Of a DNA stretch of 64,000 nucleotides, positions 24,001 through 35,511 are shown one piece after another. Source of the DNA: Lentinula raphanica. Taxonomy: Eukaryota > Basidiomycota > Agaricomycetes > Agaricales > Omphalotaceae. The notes below the pieces were generated by a model. That model was given only the letters and a program-made list of their open reading frames with translations, made no database searches and was not told the DNA's origin. Numbering within the stretch: the first letter of the stretch is position 1; each line of letters opens with the position of its first letter. The translations under genes were made by a program, and so were the position numbers. The stretch is from contig JANVFP010000019.1 of NCBI GenBank assembly GCA_027919835.1, positions 992,001 through 1,056,000 on the forward strand. The letters run 5' to 3'.

Positions 24001-25383
24001 TGCCACTGAAGGTAAGTCACCGTTTGCCATTGGGAATTTTCCTGGGTTTTTCATGCGACAATGAAGCCCACAGCCTGAGCTGGTATCGATTCATTGGGCG
24101 CATTTTGGGGAAAGCAATGTATGAAGGTATCTTGGTAGACGTAGCATTTGCGAGTTTCTTCTTGGCCAAGGTTTGTGCTTTCATCGTGGAGTGTTGATTT
24201 GCCTCTTGAACTCCTATATTATAGTGGCTTGGTCGGCAATCATTCTTAGATGACCTTGCCTCATTGGATCCCGATCTGTACAAGGGGCTGGTGTTTCTTA
24301 AACATCACACCGGTAATTTTGAGGACCTCAGCTTGAATTTCACAATGGAAGTTGAAGGTATCTTTGATTCGCCAACAGTATGGTTTGATGTAGCCTTATC
24401 CTTCCTTTCTAGAATTCGGGACTACAAAAACTATCGAATTGATTCGCAATGGGTCTAACATCGCTGTGACTAAGGACAACCGGCTTCAATACATCTACCT
24501 GGTCTGTCATTTCAAGTTGAGCAAGCAGATTAAATTGCAAAGCGAGGCTTTCTTCGAGGGCTTATCTGAAATGATTGAACCCAAATGGATTCAGTGAGTA
24601 ACGGTTATTCGGTGTTCGAATGCAATTGCATAGGTTTTCTCCTCTTGCAATCACCCCCCTTTTTTCCACCAATTATGACAATGCTGTGGATCAGAAAGTG
24701 GTGACATTGACCGCTATCCACTGATGTTCTTCGAGTACATATGCCTTGGAATCTAGGTCTCGCCGCATTTCTAATGACCCTGTTTTTATTTCTCTCCGCC
24801 GAAGCATTGCTCATGCATTATACAGAATGTTCAATCAACAGGAGTTACAAATTTTGCTGGGTGGAGTGAACTCGCCCATTGACTTGAACGACCTCAGAGC
24901 CCACACAAACTATGGCGGATTGTATGATGATAACGAGCCTACTGTTGTAGCGTTCTGGAATGTAAGTGTTCTCTTTGTAATGATTTTACCCCTCCTCTCA
25001 TCTGCGATAATTCGTATAGGTTGTCAATACATTCGACCAGGAACAGCGCAGAGCACTTCTTCGGTTTGTGACAAGCTGCAGTAGACCTCCACTGCTGTAA
25101 GCATTTCTACATCACTCGTCCTTCTGATCCAGGTAACAGACAAAATTGGCAGGGGATTCAAAGAGCTTACACCTAATTTCGCTATCCGCGATGCTGGTAG
25201 CGACCAGCATCGTCTTCCAACCTCAAGTACCTGCGTCAATTTGCTGAAGGTAAGTGGAGCCTTCTAATGTCCATGGAAGTCGAAGCTGACTTCCTCAAGC
25301 TTCCTCGTTATCGGGATGAGCGAGTTATGCGATCGAAGCTTTTGCAAGCTATAATGTCCAATGCTGGCTTTGATCTGTCTTAA
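21059..25383 (+). CDS. HUL5: HECT-type ubiquitin ligase, UBE3C/Hul5-like
   Basis: E3 ligase that takes ubiquitin onto a Cys and extends chains on proteasome-bound substrates; nuclear/cytosolic proteostasis. Start [18 protein letters not shown], then an IQ-like helix ([20 protein letters not shown]) typical of UBE3B/UBE3C. The large exon through 23552 codes the helical middle with several Ser-rich, likely disordered inserts. The HECT domain follows over short exons: [76 protein letters not shown] and [13 protein letters not shown], whose Cys in [10 protein letters not shown] is catalytic. The tail ends AGFDLS, as in UBE3C. All key residues are visible and nothing looks broken. Exon joins inside the HECT domain are by eye. 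Confidence 0.92.
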
Positions 25384-26388
25384 AAACTTTATGAGTGCCC
25401 CTGTTCTTTCTGATAAGTATCTCTTTCAAGCTGTAGAATCTAGGCTGTGTTAAGCTATCTTACCGCGGTGTGATTATTCGAGTTGCTTTTGAGTCTGAAG
25501 CTATCCAAAGCCGACTCCTTTCCAGAACGGAAGTGTTCTGATACTTCCACACATATTGCAGCCATATGGAAGCCTATTTGCCGATCTGGACAAGGTCGTA
25601 GCAAGGTAACAATTGTTCGCTGACAATTTTGACTAAGCCCGGTGTGCGATGGGTATGTGGTGTAGTGTAACGAGAAGTAAGTAACCTTATCTGGACCTCG
25701 TCGAAGCCGTATCAATTCTCACTGTGTCTCGATCCTCCTTTCAGTATGGAGTCTACGGAAATGGATGCCCATCTGCTCTACCCTTCCCGATTCGCTAGCC
25801 ATGGCACCGTGGCCAGGATGTAATCTATTTTCGACCAGTATAGCGCACTATGCCAAGGCTTCAGTCCACGGGTCATCTTCGCAGCCAGCAAGCAGCTGTC
25901 AACCTACTCGTTCTCTGCGATTGAGCTTACATACTCATACCGAGGGTATGGAATGGTAATGTAGCCGGGTCAATCATTGTGAGAGAGAGGCGGAAATCTA
26001 CAGACAACGAGTACTGGATATATCCTCGGCCTCGAGGCATCCTTGATGAAAGCCGAAATTTGCCGGATGTGTTTGAATCTGTTTTGTGAGTTCGCTACAG
26101 GCTACGACTTTTCGGAGCGGAGAACCTTTTTACGACCTTGAATGAGCGAGTCGCTTCTCCGAGGGTAAGCTCAAGGTAGAGGCCTCGTTTTATTGGTAAA
26201 TCATCATGCTCACATATACCGAGAATATGTATGTAACATATTACATCTCTGAATCTTCTTAGATCCCCGCGGAACATTTTTTCTTACAGAAACGTACACA
26301 TCTGAGAAGCATGCGTCCCTCTAGGTCCCCATATAAGTAGGGCCACTGATTGTCTATACCTTCAGTCACCCTCCTATCCTCCTCTTTG
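25384..26388. other. Intergenic, no gene found
   Basis: About 1 kb between the HECT ligase and the methyltransferase-like gene. Short ORFs lack motifs and splice partners. A TATA-like ATATAAGTAGGG near 26331 probably belongs to the downstream gene. Confidence 0.35.
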
Positions 26389-27148
26389 ATGTCTCTTGTA
26401 CGAGTTTCCCTTGTCGTCGTTCAGGCAGTCACCAACCAATGGGCATGCACTCCCCCCAATCCTACCCAAGAGAAAAATCGCTTTCATAAAGAAGAGCTCT
26501 ACATTCTCCAGATTGCCCCCCTTATCTTCAAAGTATGTATCTGCTCCTCCAAAGGTCACCTCGTCACTGCTGCCTGCTGACATTACTTGGCAGATCCATA
26601 TGACCATTCTATGGATTTGTGCCGTCTTCGAAGTTCTTTACTACATCAGCACTGTGGTACCACTGTCTTCGATATCTCCCCTCGCCTCGACGGCTGTTTG
26701 TCCCCATACCAGCGAACCACATATCCGCATGTCACCCATGTTTACAATCGGCATTATCGCAGTCGTGCTAGGTTCTTATATCCGCCTTGATTGCTTCAAA
26801 ACGCTTGGGCGGCTTTTCACCTTTGACCTCACTGTCCAACCAGAGCATAAATTAATCACTTCCCGCTTTTACGCTTACGTTCGTCACCCCGCGTATACAG
26901 GGTCAATGCTTCTGGTCGCGGGACTGGCATTGTCTCATCTTACCGAAGGCAGTTGGCTCACTGAATGTGGCCCTCTACGATCTTCCGGTAGTGCGATCGT
27001 TGTCTGGGCAGCGTGGTGGGTCTGGACGTTGGCTGTCGGTATCAGTCGTGCGGAGGCCGAGGACAAGCAGATGCAGAAGCTATTCCCTGAAGAATGGGAC
27101 AAGTATGCTATGCTTGTGCCTTGGTGGTTTTTCCCCGGGTTGGCTTGA
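26389..27148 (+). CDS. Isoprenylcysteine O-methyltransferase-like membrane protein (232 aa)
   Basis: Two exons, 26389-26532 and 26594-27148, phase 0. The family methylates the C-terminal prenyl-cysteine of Ras, Rho and mating pheromones in the ER membrane. Seen: several hydrophobic spans (IHMTILWICAVFEVLYY; TIGIIAVVLGSYI; AIVVWAAWWVWTLAVG), the conserved YVRHPAYTGSMLL motif, the acidic EAEDKQMQKLFPEEWDKYA segment, and the terminal VPWWFFPGL. These are the cofactor- and substrate-binding signatures of ICMT/Ste14. It is about as long as fungal Ste14. Basidiomycetes often have several such paralogues, so it may not be the pheromone-processing enzyme. Confidence 0.88.
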
Positions 27149-29917
27149 TGCACTCGGTGTCATAGCTTTGATACCGACTGGGTTGTTCTCATCGTTCTCA
27201 TCTGTTCATCGCATGAATACGCTCAAAAATGTATGTAGACCCTTCCGAATGTCGAACGACCTGTAATAGAGTTCCAGCTGTATTAAAGCTCCAAACAAAA
27301 GTACACCTCAAGTCTTCGTGACTTGCCATTGTATATGAATTGATATATTTCTGATGTGCTCTCTTTCCCCATATGTTTTTCCATGAATGAGGAACCCTGG
27401 AAATTCTTCCGAAAACGTCGTAGGTAATTGCGATGTTGCGTTCTCATTGATGTGCTGGCAGAGCGGGACCATACAATGGAGCATACAGCCCAATCAAACA
27501 AACTCATGGTCCGCCGCTGGTATGATGCATGTCGTTGCAATATGATATCGGATGCTCTTTCTGAAAAGCTACCTGTACGGAATAATTGGAAAGTTTCTGG
27601 TACGTGGCTGAGATCCTGAGAGCTTCTGAGTTTTTGAATCTCCTATAAATCAAGTGCCTGACGAGTCCAATGTTCACGAGTGCTTGCGGAGGAATTGAAT
27701 CAAGCATACTTAAGTCCGCCACAATCGATGAAAAAACATCGGAAACGATGCTATTCATGCACTCAGAATCTGGATGAGTGGGTCACGAAGGCTTCAATGC
27801 GGCACGAGCGTAATTCAGTGTTGCTCTATCACAGTCTTCCATATTGACCGTTGTAGTGATACGAAGCATACAGCGAGGAGAAAACGCAAGTCACCTCGGA
27901 CTGTTCTAAGTTGGGAAAAGGTTGCCAGATAGGACAGCCCAACGAACGACGACCGTCGAGTATCCCGTAACACGTAGCATTTTGTTCATCATCGATCTAC
28001 AGCTGTGATCCCTCTTTCCATATTCGTATCCTTCGTATGCATGCACCTGTCAGTTCACTGTGCACCGTCGCACGAAAAACTGTTACTGTTACATTGGTGA
28101 GCGATAGACGATACTGACCTGACTAGAACCATGAGCTAAGTATGAGTTCAACATAAAGCTCCAGATGTGAAATCCATTTACCTGCGATCCAATTACTAAA
28201 TCGTAGGGATATTTCTAGCGATCCGGATGAGCTGATATTGAATACATTGCCAGAACCTTTGGCGTTAGGATCATTTCGAGACGAAAACCGACGATATCAG
28301 CTGATTTGTTCTGCAATTTGTTCGTGCGATTGAGCCTGATTCAAACGGGTCAAGTGTACTTATCTGATATCATGAAGTATTGAACTTACTGTAAAAGCAA
28401 ATCACATAAGTGCATGACCGTTCCAAAAGCGTTGAGATTGGCATCTTCTAGATAGATACAAGAAGCACTTAGATATAATCTTACCAAACTCAGAAATTAC
28501 TGTGGGGTGCATGGTAGGAAAGTTGAAACTGAAGGAAAAATGTCCGCGGTTTGTATGCTAGTCCGAGTCGTACCTAGTAGTACACTGGACAGGAGGCATC
28601 GACGTTATCGTTCAATGTTCATTCAAAACATAAGATGGAGCAGAAGAGGGCGCACCGGTCAGATAACAAGAGGCGGAGTGACATTAGTATCTGGGAATAG
28701 ATCAAAACACTTGATAGCAATTTGTGGGTAGGAGGAGAGAGCGGGGGAAGAGAGCGGGACTGAGTCTGGACCGATCTGCTTTGTGCATCGGAGTTTGAAT
28801 TGGAACCTTCCGAAGCGCTTCCTGAGCGCTCGACTGTCTTCAAAATTCTCGAGTTATTCACAAATTCAAGTCCGTAGAAGTGAATGAGGACTCTGGTGTG
28901 CTTTCGATGTAAGATCTTTCCTCTTCCTATCCTCATCCTTGGCCAAGGCCCAAGTTTCAACGCAAAAATGATACACTAAGTAAGTACTTCAAGCCATAGG
29001 GGACAATCCACTCAGGTTGCGGACTTTTTTGTTCTATGATTGATCAATGTCATCATGATGGAGGGGCCGCGACTTGGTGGGTTGAGGATCTAGTCTCAGC
29101 AGACTCTCAGGAAAGCTGTCCTACGGCATAATAGCTCAGTCTTGCAAGATCAGCATCGATGTAGGTTCAATTCTCCCAGTCTAGTATGCAATGTGTTCTA
29201 CTTGAACGTTTGTTTTGGGAAATTGCTGGAACGCGCCGGAGTTGATTCTTCCAAATTTTGAACGCGTGCAGTCCTCAATTGCTAAGTATAGCTAAGCCGA
29301 AGCCTAACAATTCGCTGTAAAACCTCCTGCCAGTCGTCCCAAGGTGCAGTCCAGTGCTGCAAGATCATTGCGACTCTCTTTTCTCGCCAAGATATCCAGA
29401 CGAAAGGAAGTTGATTGGTATTATATCTGAGGTAGGTCTTCATGTGCTTTCGATAGACTCATGATTTGGTACATCACGTTGTCCAGGTTCTAGCAGCCCG
29501 GGATTTCGAGGTCAAAAAACTTGAACTATCAGGATCAGGTCCGTGAGCCTCATGTTCTTATTGTTCGCAAGGAAAATCAACCTGACAACGCAGGTCTACC
29601 GCCTTGTTTCGTTATTTTTTTGCCTTAAAAGGAGTTTGTCGAAACATATCAAGTGGCCAACAATGACTGCCGAGGCTTTGACCATCGGATTTCCTTCAAA
29701 GGAGATTTTTGAGTGGCACACCAAGACGCCCACTAGAAAAGGCAAAAAATGGTCTCTGCGCTCAAGTTCGCACACCAATCGACCCAACCATATAAGCTCC
29801 CGCCAATTTAAGGATGCCCGCCCATCACCAAAAGTCTCCTGCCTCGACGTTTGGTATACCAGACACAATTTTTTAGTCATTCATTCCGTGCTATTTTAAC
29901 TCAAGGAATCGCTCAAA
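27149..29917. other. 2.8-kb region with only exon-like fragments
   Basis: No gene is supported. Minus-strand stretches 27308-27493, 28010-28490 and 28700-28960 contain open frames next to reasonable splice signals, for example MHPTVISEF joined to EDANLNAFGTV across a 37-nt gap at 28450-28486, but they do not join into one recognisable protein. They could be a decayed gene. The C2H2 gene B promoter occupies the last 180 bp. Confidence 0.35.
29737..29796 (+). promoter_or_regulatory. Conserved promoter module of C2H2 gene B
   Basis: AAAAGGCAAAAAATGG at 29737-29752, AAGTTCGCACACCAATCGA at 29764-29782, an 8-bp spacer, then TATAAG at 29791-29796, about 120 bp before the ATG. The order and spacing match gene A. 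Confidence 0.7.
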
Positions 29918-31019
29918 ATGCCTCGAGAACCATCTACGGTAAGTAATTGTCATCGCCCACTTCCTAATCCATCAGCTAATATCAAGACTTTCAGAAGAAC
30001 CGAACAGCTAAATCGGGGGAATGCAGCGAGTGCGGCATTGTCCTCGCCTATAAACATGACTTGCCCCGACACATGAAAATTCATGGGCTTGGAAACGTAA
30101 CGTAAGTGGCCATTATCATGTTCGAGTCCTTGCGCTGACCGTTCTGTTTTTCTCTAGCATGCATAAATGCTCCTGGGCTGGTTGTTCATTCGAGACGCGC
30201 CAGAAGTCAAATCTTACCACACATTATCGTACTCAGTGAGTTTCAGGCCTCGATCTTGTGACGCCATTTGCTGATCAGAATATCGCTAGTTCGAAGGATA
30301 AGTCACAAGCTTGCCCCGACTGTGATTTCAAAGCTTGTGATCCGTCCTCTCTTACGCGGCATCGCAAGAGCATGCACGATTATGTGCCTACACCTCGCAG
30401 GGCTCGTGCAACTCGGTCCACTGGCATGCGATGTTCCCCACCAGTGGGTATATCTGCTCCGACCAAGTTCGTGATGGATTCTTCCTCTGCCAGCACGTCT
30501 TCCGCCTCTCTCCCTTCTGTTTCCGACACACGTGTTTCGACACACTCCGATGGCGGTCCTGATGTACTACCCATCCAACATGAGACTGACTGGCATCGTA
30601 AGAACGCCGGGTTCATGGAGGACATCATGCGGCTATCTACACCACGACCTCTCTTGCCTGCAGTGGACTCTGCTTTAGAGACGTCGGTCACTTCTTCCGG
30701 GTCCGACTCAGCTTCCGAGCTTTCCACATCATATAGGCCCGTCGACGGACAGAGCCAGGATGATCAAGTTGCGAACACGTCGAATGGTCACTGGCCACAG
30801 TTCTATACGCCGAGTCAACATGACTACTACACTCAGGCAACTCCTGTTGTTTCTTCATGTGGGCTTTTCTATGAGCCGATGACGAATGTTAGTACTCTAC
30901 CATCTACCTCGTCGACAGCACCGCGCTGGGAAGAATCCTTTCAGTTCAACAACGACCAATCTTTCCTCCAGTCGGCCGGTTCACATTCGCAAGCCGGTTA
31001 CGAATCCCCTTGGTACTAG
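29918..31019 (+). CDS. C2H2 zinc-finger regulator, paralogue B (311 aa)
   Basis: Exons 29918-29938, 29995-30101, 30158-30235 and 30290-31019 give 311 residues. The leader exon codes MPREPST. Fingers: CSECGIVLAYKHDLPRHMKIH, CSWAGCSFETR to THYRTH, and CPDCDFKACDPSSLTRHRKSMH followed by YVPTPRRARATR. The remaining 215 residues are a Ser/Thr-rich disordered tail. Exon number and splice phases match those of paralogues A and C, so the three arose by gene duplication. Likely a nuclear transcription factor of unknown target. Paralogue A is closest by eye in the third finger. Confidence 0.9.
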
Positions 31020-31520
31020 TAATGCTGCTGTGAAGACATGAATTCTCGAAACATCTTTCTTCGCGGAATTTTCGAAGGCGAACGAAATGTACATACCGTC
31101 ATTGATACCTTCGTACACGGACTTTTCTATCTTTATTACTATATTCATGCCCTTCTTAAATCCTCACCTTATCTTGCTACTTATATGTCGTGTCTCCTTA
31201 CGTTGGACTTCGGACTTCAATTGTACAATTTTGCATAGAATCATCATGTTCAAGCTATATTAATCCTTACTGATACAACGAAATTTATTGTAGCCCGAGG
31301 TGCGAGTGGCTGCGAACGCCGAAAAAAACATAGTCTGAGCAACTTGATATAGACATAGGGGTTGGTCGGTTGAGAACGGAGCATTGAAGGCGTTACTTTG
31401 AGCGACGACTCAGATGTAGAATGAGAATCGATTGTCAATATTCTAGAACACAGTACCGTGAGGCACGTCCAAGTACTGCGGCTGAGCGCTGAGCGCTGAT
31501 ACTCAGTCTCTGTAGCCTGT
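31020..31520. other. Convergent intergenic region
   Basis: 3' flank of C2H2 gene B and of the GFA gene, which run toward each other. AT-rich, with no gene seen. Confidence 0.35.
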
Positions 31521-32247
31521 TCATGCGATGTAGAGCTTGTTGGCTTTGTGCCAGCTTTCGAGCGAGTGTTTTCCATAACCGTCATATGTTTCCTTCTTCC
31601 CTTCCGGAAGGCGAACGTACTCTGGTTTGGAGTCAAGTTTAATGCACACCTATGGATAGACGATCGACAATCGGATTGTATCGTGAGCTTCTAGGAAGAT
31701 TAGCAGGCGTACCATAGTCTCAGGCGGCTCCAAATCGGGACTATCGATAGCAGATGCGAAAGGGTGGATTAGTTCGGGCCTACAAAGAAGGGTATATTTA
31801 GCCTGTTCCGCACTCTTCCGTATTCTTCCACTTACCAAGTCTTATCGTAGAGCCAGAGCATAGAAGAGCACTTTGAGCAAAAGTTTCTCTCAGAAGTTGC
31901 AATTTTCTCGTTCGGGGTGTCTCTATCCAAAACTGCTTTGTATATACTGTTGTGATTGGTAAGTGAAAGAGAAATCGGCGGAGTTTTGTCCTTGACCTGA
32001 TGTACTCCTTGCCTTGCAATATTTTCAGTGTGTCCGAGTGCCCACCAAGGTTGACTGAGCCACCTGTACCTCCAACTTTTCTGCAGATGGAGCAGAAGCA
32101 GAGCTATGGACCATATCGAATATCAGAATGAACGCGTACGGATCGATTCTGGTGCTGTAAACATACCTGGTAAGGTACTGGAGTTGACGATTCTAAAGTG
32201 AATCTGACAGCGCCGCAGTGACAACTTCCTTTCAATTCTAGGGGCAT
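31521..32247 (-). CDS. GFA/CENP-V domain protein (164 aa)
   Basis: Five exons on the minus strand (32247-32167, 32103-31997, 31946-31836, 31779-31713, 31649-31521) join in exact frame. The family is zinc-binding and includes glutathione-dependent formaldehyde-activating enzyme-like proteins; for most fungal members the substrate is unknown. Zinc ligands are visible: GSCHCGAVRF at the start, CFCSICRKVGGTGGS in exon 2 and SERNFCSKCSSMLW in exon 3. Other family marks are WPELIHPFASAIDSP and the tail PEYVRLPEGKKETYDGYG then LESWHKANKLY. The length is typical. No single exon yields a long ORF, so the gene is easily missed. It is divergent from the AA9 gene, sharing about 360 bp of upstream DNA. 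Confidence 0.88.
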
Positions 32248-32606
32248 CCTTGATAGATATGATAGTGGTGGTAGATATTCGAGATACAAGCTGATTATCA
32301 ATCCTGGAGATAGAAGTGCCGTGGGAGTATCCATCAAATCGGCGATCAGCGCATCAGTGGCGCTGCTTCGGCTGTGCGCCACTCGCGTTTGAACTTACCA
32401 AAGATGGAAGAAAGAGCGTATAAAAGACTTGTCCAGGCTTTTTCTCTTCTTTCTTATTTACGACCACCTTCAGAACTTGGTATCTCGACACATCCCTATC
32501 CTTTCCTATTTCTCTCGAGGTTTCCATTCTTTCGTCTACTTTCTAGACGCACTTTCTCTTTGCACGTCCTCTCATTTCCTCATTCAACAAGAAACCTCTT
32601 TTCAGA
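32248..32606. other. Shared upstream region of the GFA and AA9 genes
   Basis: A 359-bp divergent promoter region. Pyrimidine tracts (TTTCTCTTCTTTC) precede the AA9 start, a common fungal leader feature, and GCGTATAAAAG near 32417 is a good TATA box for AA9. Confidence 0.45.
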
Positions 32607-34084
32607 ATGGTTCAAACGACTTTTTTCACAACCGCTCTATCCTTGGGCGCTCTCTCTTTGGTACCTCTGGTCAACGCACACGGTCAGATTTTGGGTGTCT
32701 CCGCGAATGGTGTCTACAACGATGGTCCAAACGTCGGTTTTTCGACATTTGTCCTTTTTCTCCTTCACTCATTGTGCTCTTTTCCTCGATGAATAGATCT
32801 ACTATTCCGGCGACGCTAAGAATGCAAAGACTGCTGTTCGAACCATGTATCAAGCTTCGGCGCCATCGTACAATCTTCCAACCGACTTCACTGACGACTC
32901 GTAAGCCATTCTGCTTGGTGCTGAAATTTTGCTGTCCTCACTGTCGACATAGCAAAATGGCTTGTGAAGGAGCCTCTGGCGCCCCTGCGACCATTCAGGC
33001 CTCCGCTGGCAGCTCCTTGCAGATTGATTGGGTTGGTGCAACATCCGAACTCCTCAATCAGCCCGGTACTGGTGACAAGACTTGGCCTGACGGAGAGTAC
33101 CCTTGGGTTCACGCGTAAGTAGCTCAACACGTCGACGTGTTACAACTCCTCATAGAGAATTTTTGCCGATTGATCCATACAGAATGGGAACCGTCGCCAC
33201 ATACATAGCATCTTGCACCAACGGTGATTGCACCACTTTTGATGCTTCCGAAGGAAGTTGGGTCAAACTTGAAATGGACGGTCTTGATCTTTCCCAGTCC
33301 ATCTCAGACGATTTGCGGAGCACCATGGCCGCCAAACCGGAGGAGTATTATCCCACGGGTGCTGGTCTTTGGGGTATGGCCAAGTTTGTCCAGGATGGTT
33401 CGTCTTGGACCGTGAACGTCCCCTCTGGATTGCAGAACGGACAATATATCTTCCGCCATGAGGTAGGCGATCGTCTTGCTCAGTTCATTTCGGTCGTTTT
33501 GATACCTTATACTATAGCTCATGGCAGTCCACAACCCTCTTCAGTCTGGCGATTCTACCTCTGGTCCTCAAGTTTACGTCGGCTGCATTCAAGTCGAGGT
33601 TGTCGATGGTGGAGATGTGACTCTTCCCGAAGGCACCAAAGCTGGCTCGTAAGTGCCCTTTCTCTGGAGTTCTTTGAACCGCTTTGACCGATTTTCTGCC
33701 AGTCTATATGAACCCGACGGAACTTTTGCCAACTACAACGTTTACACAGACGATGGTGCCAATTTCGTGAATCCTGGTCCGGCAGTATGGGATGGTGCTT
33801 CGAGCTCCTCGTCTTCCTCATCCTCTTCATCCTCGTCGTCCTCAGATTCCTCCACATCTACGAGTGTTTCTGTGTCCTCCTCCTCGGTCGTAGATAGTTC
33901 ATCGTCCACGCCGACGGCTTCGGCTACTGCAGTTGCTTCATCCTCCACGAGTGACGGCGATGATGCCTCGAACTCCACCACATCTGCCTCGACCTCTACC
34001 AGCTCCAGCACTTGCAGAAAGCGCCGCAACGTGAAGCGCATGGCCAAGAAACGCCGTCACGTCTCTTTCCATCAAACGCACTAA
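32607..34084 (+). CDS. AA9 lytic polysaccharide monooxygenase (394 aa)
   Basis: Secreted copper enzyme that cleaves cellulose or other beta-glucans by oxidation. Exons 32607-32732, 32797-32900, 32953-33114, 33183-33462, 33518-33648 and 33703-34084 join in exact phase. The signal peptide ends VNA before HGQI, placing His25 at the mature N-terminus for the histidine brace. The second Cu ligand is the His of WVHAMGTVATYIASC; axial Tyr and second-sphere Gln are in PQVYVGCIQVEV, with the family His in LMAVH. Cys pairs are present. After the catalytic domain comes a Ser/Thr linker with a run of about 15 Ser, then a Cys followed by a basic tail (CRKRRNVKRMAKKRRH). There is no CBM1. The basic end is odd for a secreted enzyme. 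Confidence 0.92.
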
Positions 34085-34650
34085 TTCATGACAGTGCTAG
34101 TCTAGGTGGCTCGACGTCTCCTATCTTTCTCAATTTCCTGCTTGCTTCTTTCTTGCTACATATCTCCTTATCTGATGTTGGTCATCTCACTCTTTCTCAT
34201 TCCACATTCTTTCTTGTCGTGTGCTCCAGCTGTAGTGCAGGATCCGGTGTACCAGATGCCCGTGACGAATTTACATGCACCAGTCCCAGAGACGGTCACG
34301 TATGTATGATCTTCTGTATCTACTATTTACGCTAGCCGTAATAACCTGTAGCATTTAGACAATATAATTCAAATCAACTGTCCAGTGTAAAGAATTTTTC
34401 TCAGAGGTTCAGGCGAAGCTTGGTAAGTTGTCCTCTTTCTCCATATACGTGAACTTTGTCCGATTCGTTTGCGTATACACTACATCACTAAGCAAAATTG
34501 GGCTGACAAGATACTGTAGTTCCCGACCGGATAGGGATTTGGAATCCGGATATATTCGAGCCTCCCTCAAATTTACCTCACTGGGTCTTTAAAAGCCGCG
34601 ATCCAAAGTATGTTGGTGGGCAAGGAGCCTCCTCGAATATTTACAATCGT
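34085..34650. other. Intergenic, promoter of the GST gene
   Basis: No gene. A TTTAAAAGC stretch near 34589 lies about 60 bp before the GST start and could act as a TATA element. Confidence 0.35.
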
Positions 34651-35457
34651 ATGATCACTCTCTACGACCTTCCCTCTCGGTTTGAAGATCCCAACCCCAC
34701 ATATTCGCCCTTTGTGGGAAGGGTCAAGTAAGTAGAGCGAACATTGTGTTTAGTGTCCTTCGGACTGACCAAACCTATCAGACTTGCCCTGCAGCACAAA
34801 GGTCTCCCTTTCACAACTCACTGGATCGAGTACAGCGAAATCGCTGCGAAAGCGAAGGAAATCGGTGCTCCCCCCACAAGCATTCGACCAGACGGTTCTC
34901 CCCTCTACACCGTGCCATTCATATTTGACTCGGAAACCAACCTCGCCGTCTCAGACTCCTTTCTCATCGTGAAATACCTCGACCGCACTTACCCAAAGTC
35001 CGGACCGACTCTGATTCCAGCAGGGACGGATGTTTTGCAAAATCTCTTTGCTTTAGATACGGCGATGGCACCCTTGTTGCCGTTGTATACTTTCCTTCGG
35101 GCGAGCATCTTCCATAAGCTGAGTCCCAGCATGCAAGAGGCCTATGTGAAACTTGGACCACCGTTCGATACTCAGGCTCATCTTAAACTTGGAAAAGAGG
35201 AGCTTAAGGAGTTGTGGACACGGATGGAAGCTGCGTTGGGAAGGATTGACGGTGCTATGGGTGAAAGGAACACACTCGTGGCAGAGAAACAACCGACGTT
35301 CGCTGATGCAGCGCTGTGGGCAAATCTACATGTGATCAAGCTTGTGGTTGGAACGAACAGTGAGGAATGGATGGCAATTACTTCCACTTGGCACAATGGG
35401 AGATGGGGAAAGTATTTAAGCTGGCTCGAAAGCTATGGACAAAAAGATACTATCTAG
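34651..35457 (+). CDS. Glutathione S-transferase, GSTFuA-like (250 aa)
   Basis: Two exons, 34651-34727 and 34782-35457, give 250 residues. Conjugates glutathione to, or binds, small aromatic compounds; the FuA class is expanded in wood-decay basidiomycetes and linked to wood extractives and lignin products. Seen: the thioredoxin-fold start MITLYDLPSR, the insertion SPFVGRVKLALQHKGLPF, cis-Pro in YTVPFIFD, the glutathione-binding AVSDSFLIVKYLDRTYP, then the all-helical C-domain ending RWGKYLSWLESYG. MITLYD was preferred over an in-frame later Met because it supplies the first strand of the fold. An F-box gene runs convergently 55 bp away, and the pair is duplicated downstream. Confidence 0.9.
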
Positions 35458-35511
35458 TAGCACGATCACAGGTAGATGACGATGTGACTAGATGCATACT
35501 AGATCATTATA

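Noticed and set aside
32429..33118. 229-codon ORF overlapping the AA9 start
   Set aside because: It runs through the promoter and two AA9 introns in another frame; composition is Phe/Ser/Leu from pyrimidine tracts.
33742..34047. Acidic minus-strand ORF (Glu/Asp-rich)
   Set aside because: It is the complement of the Ser-rich linker of AA9 and has no other support.
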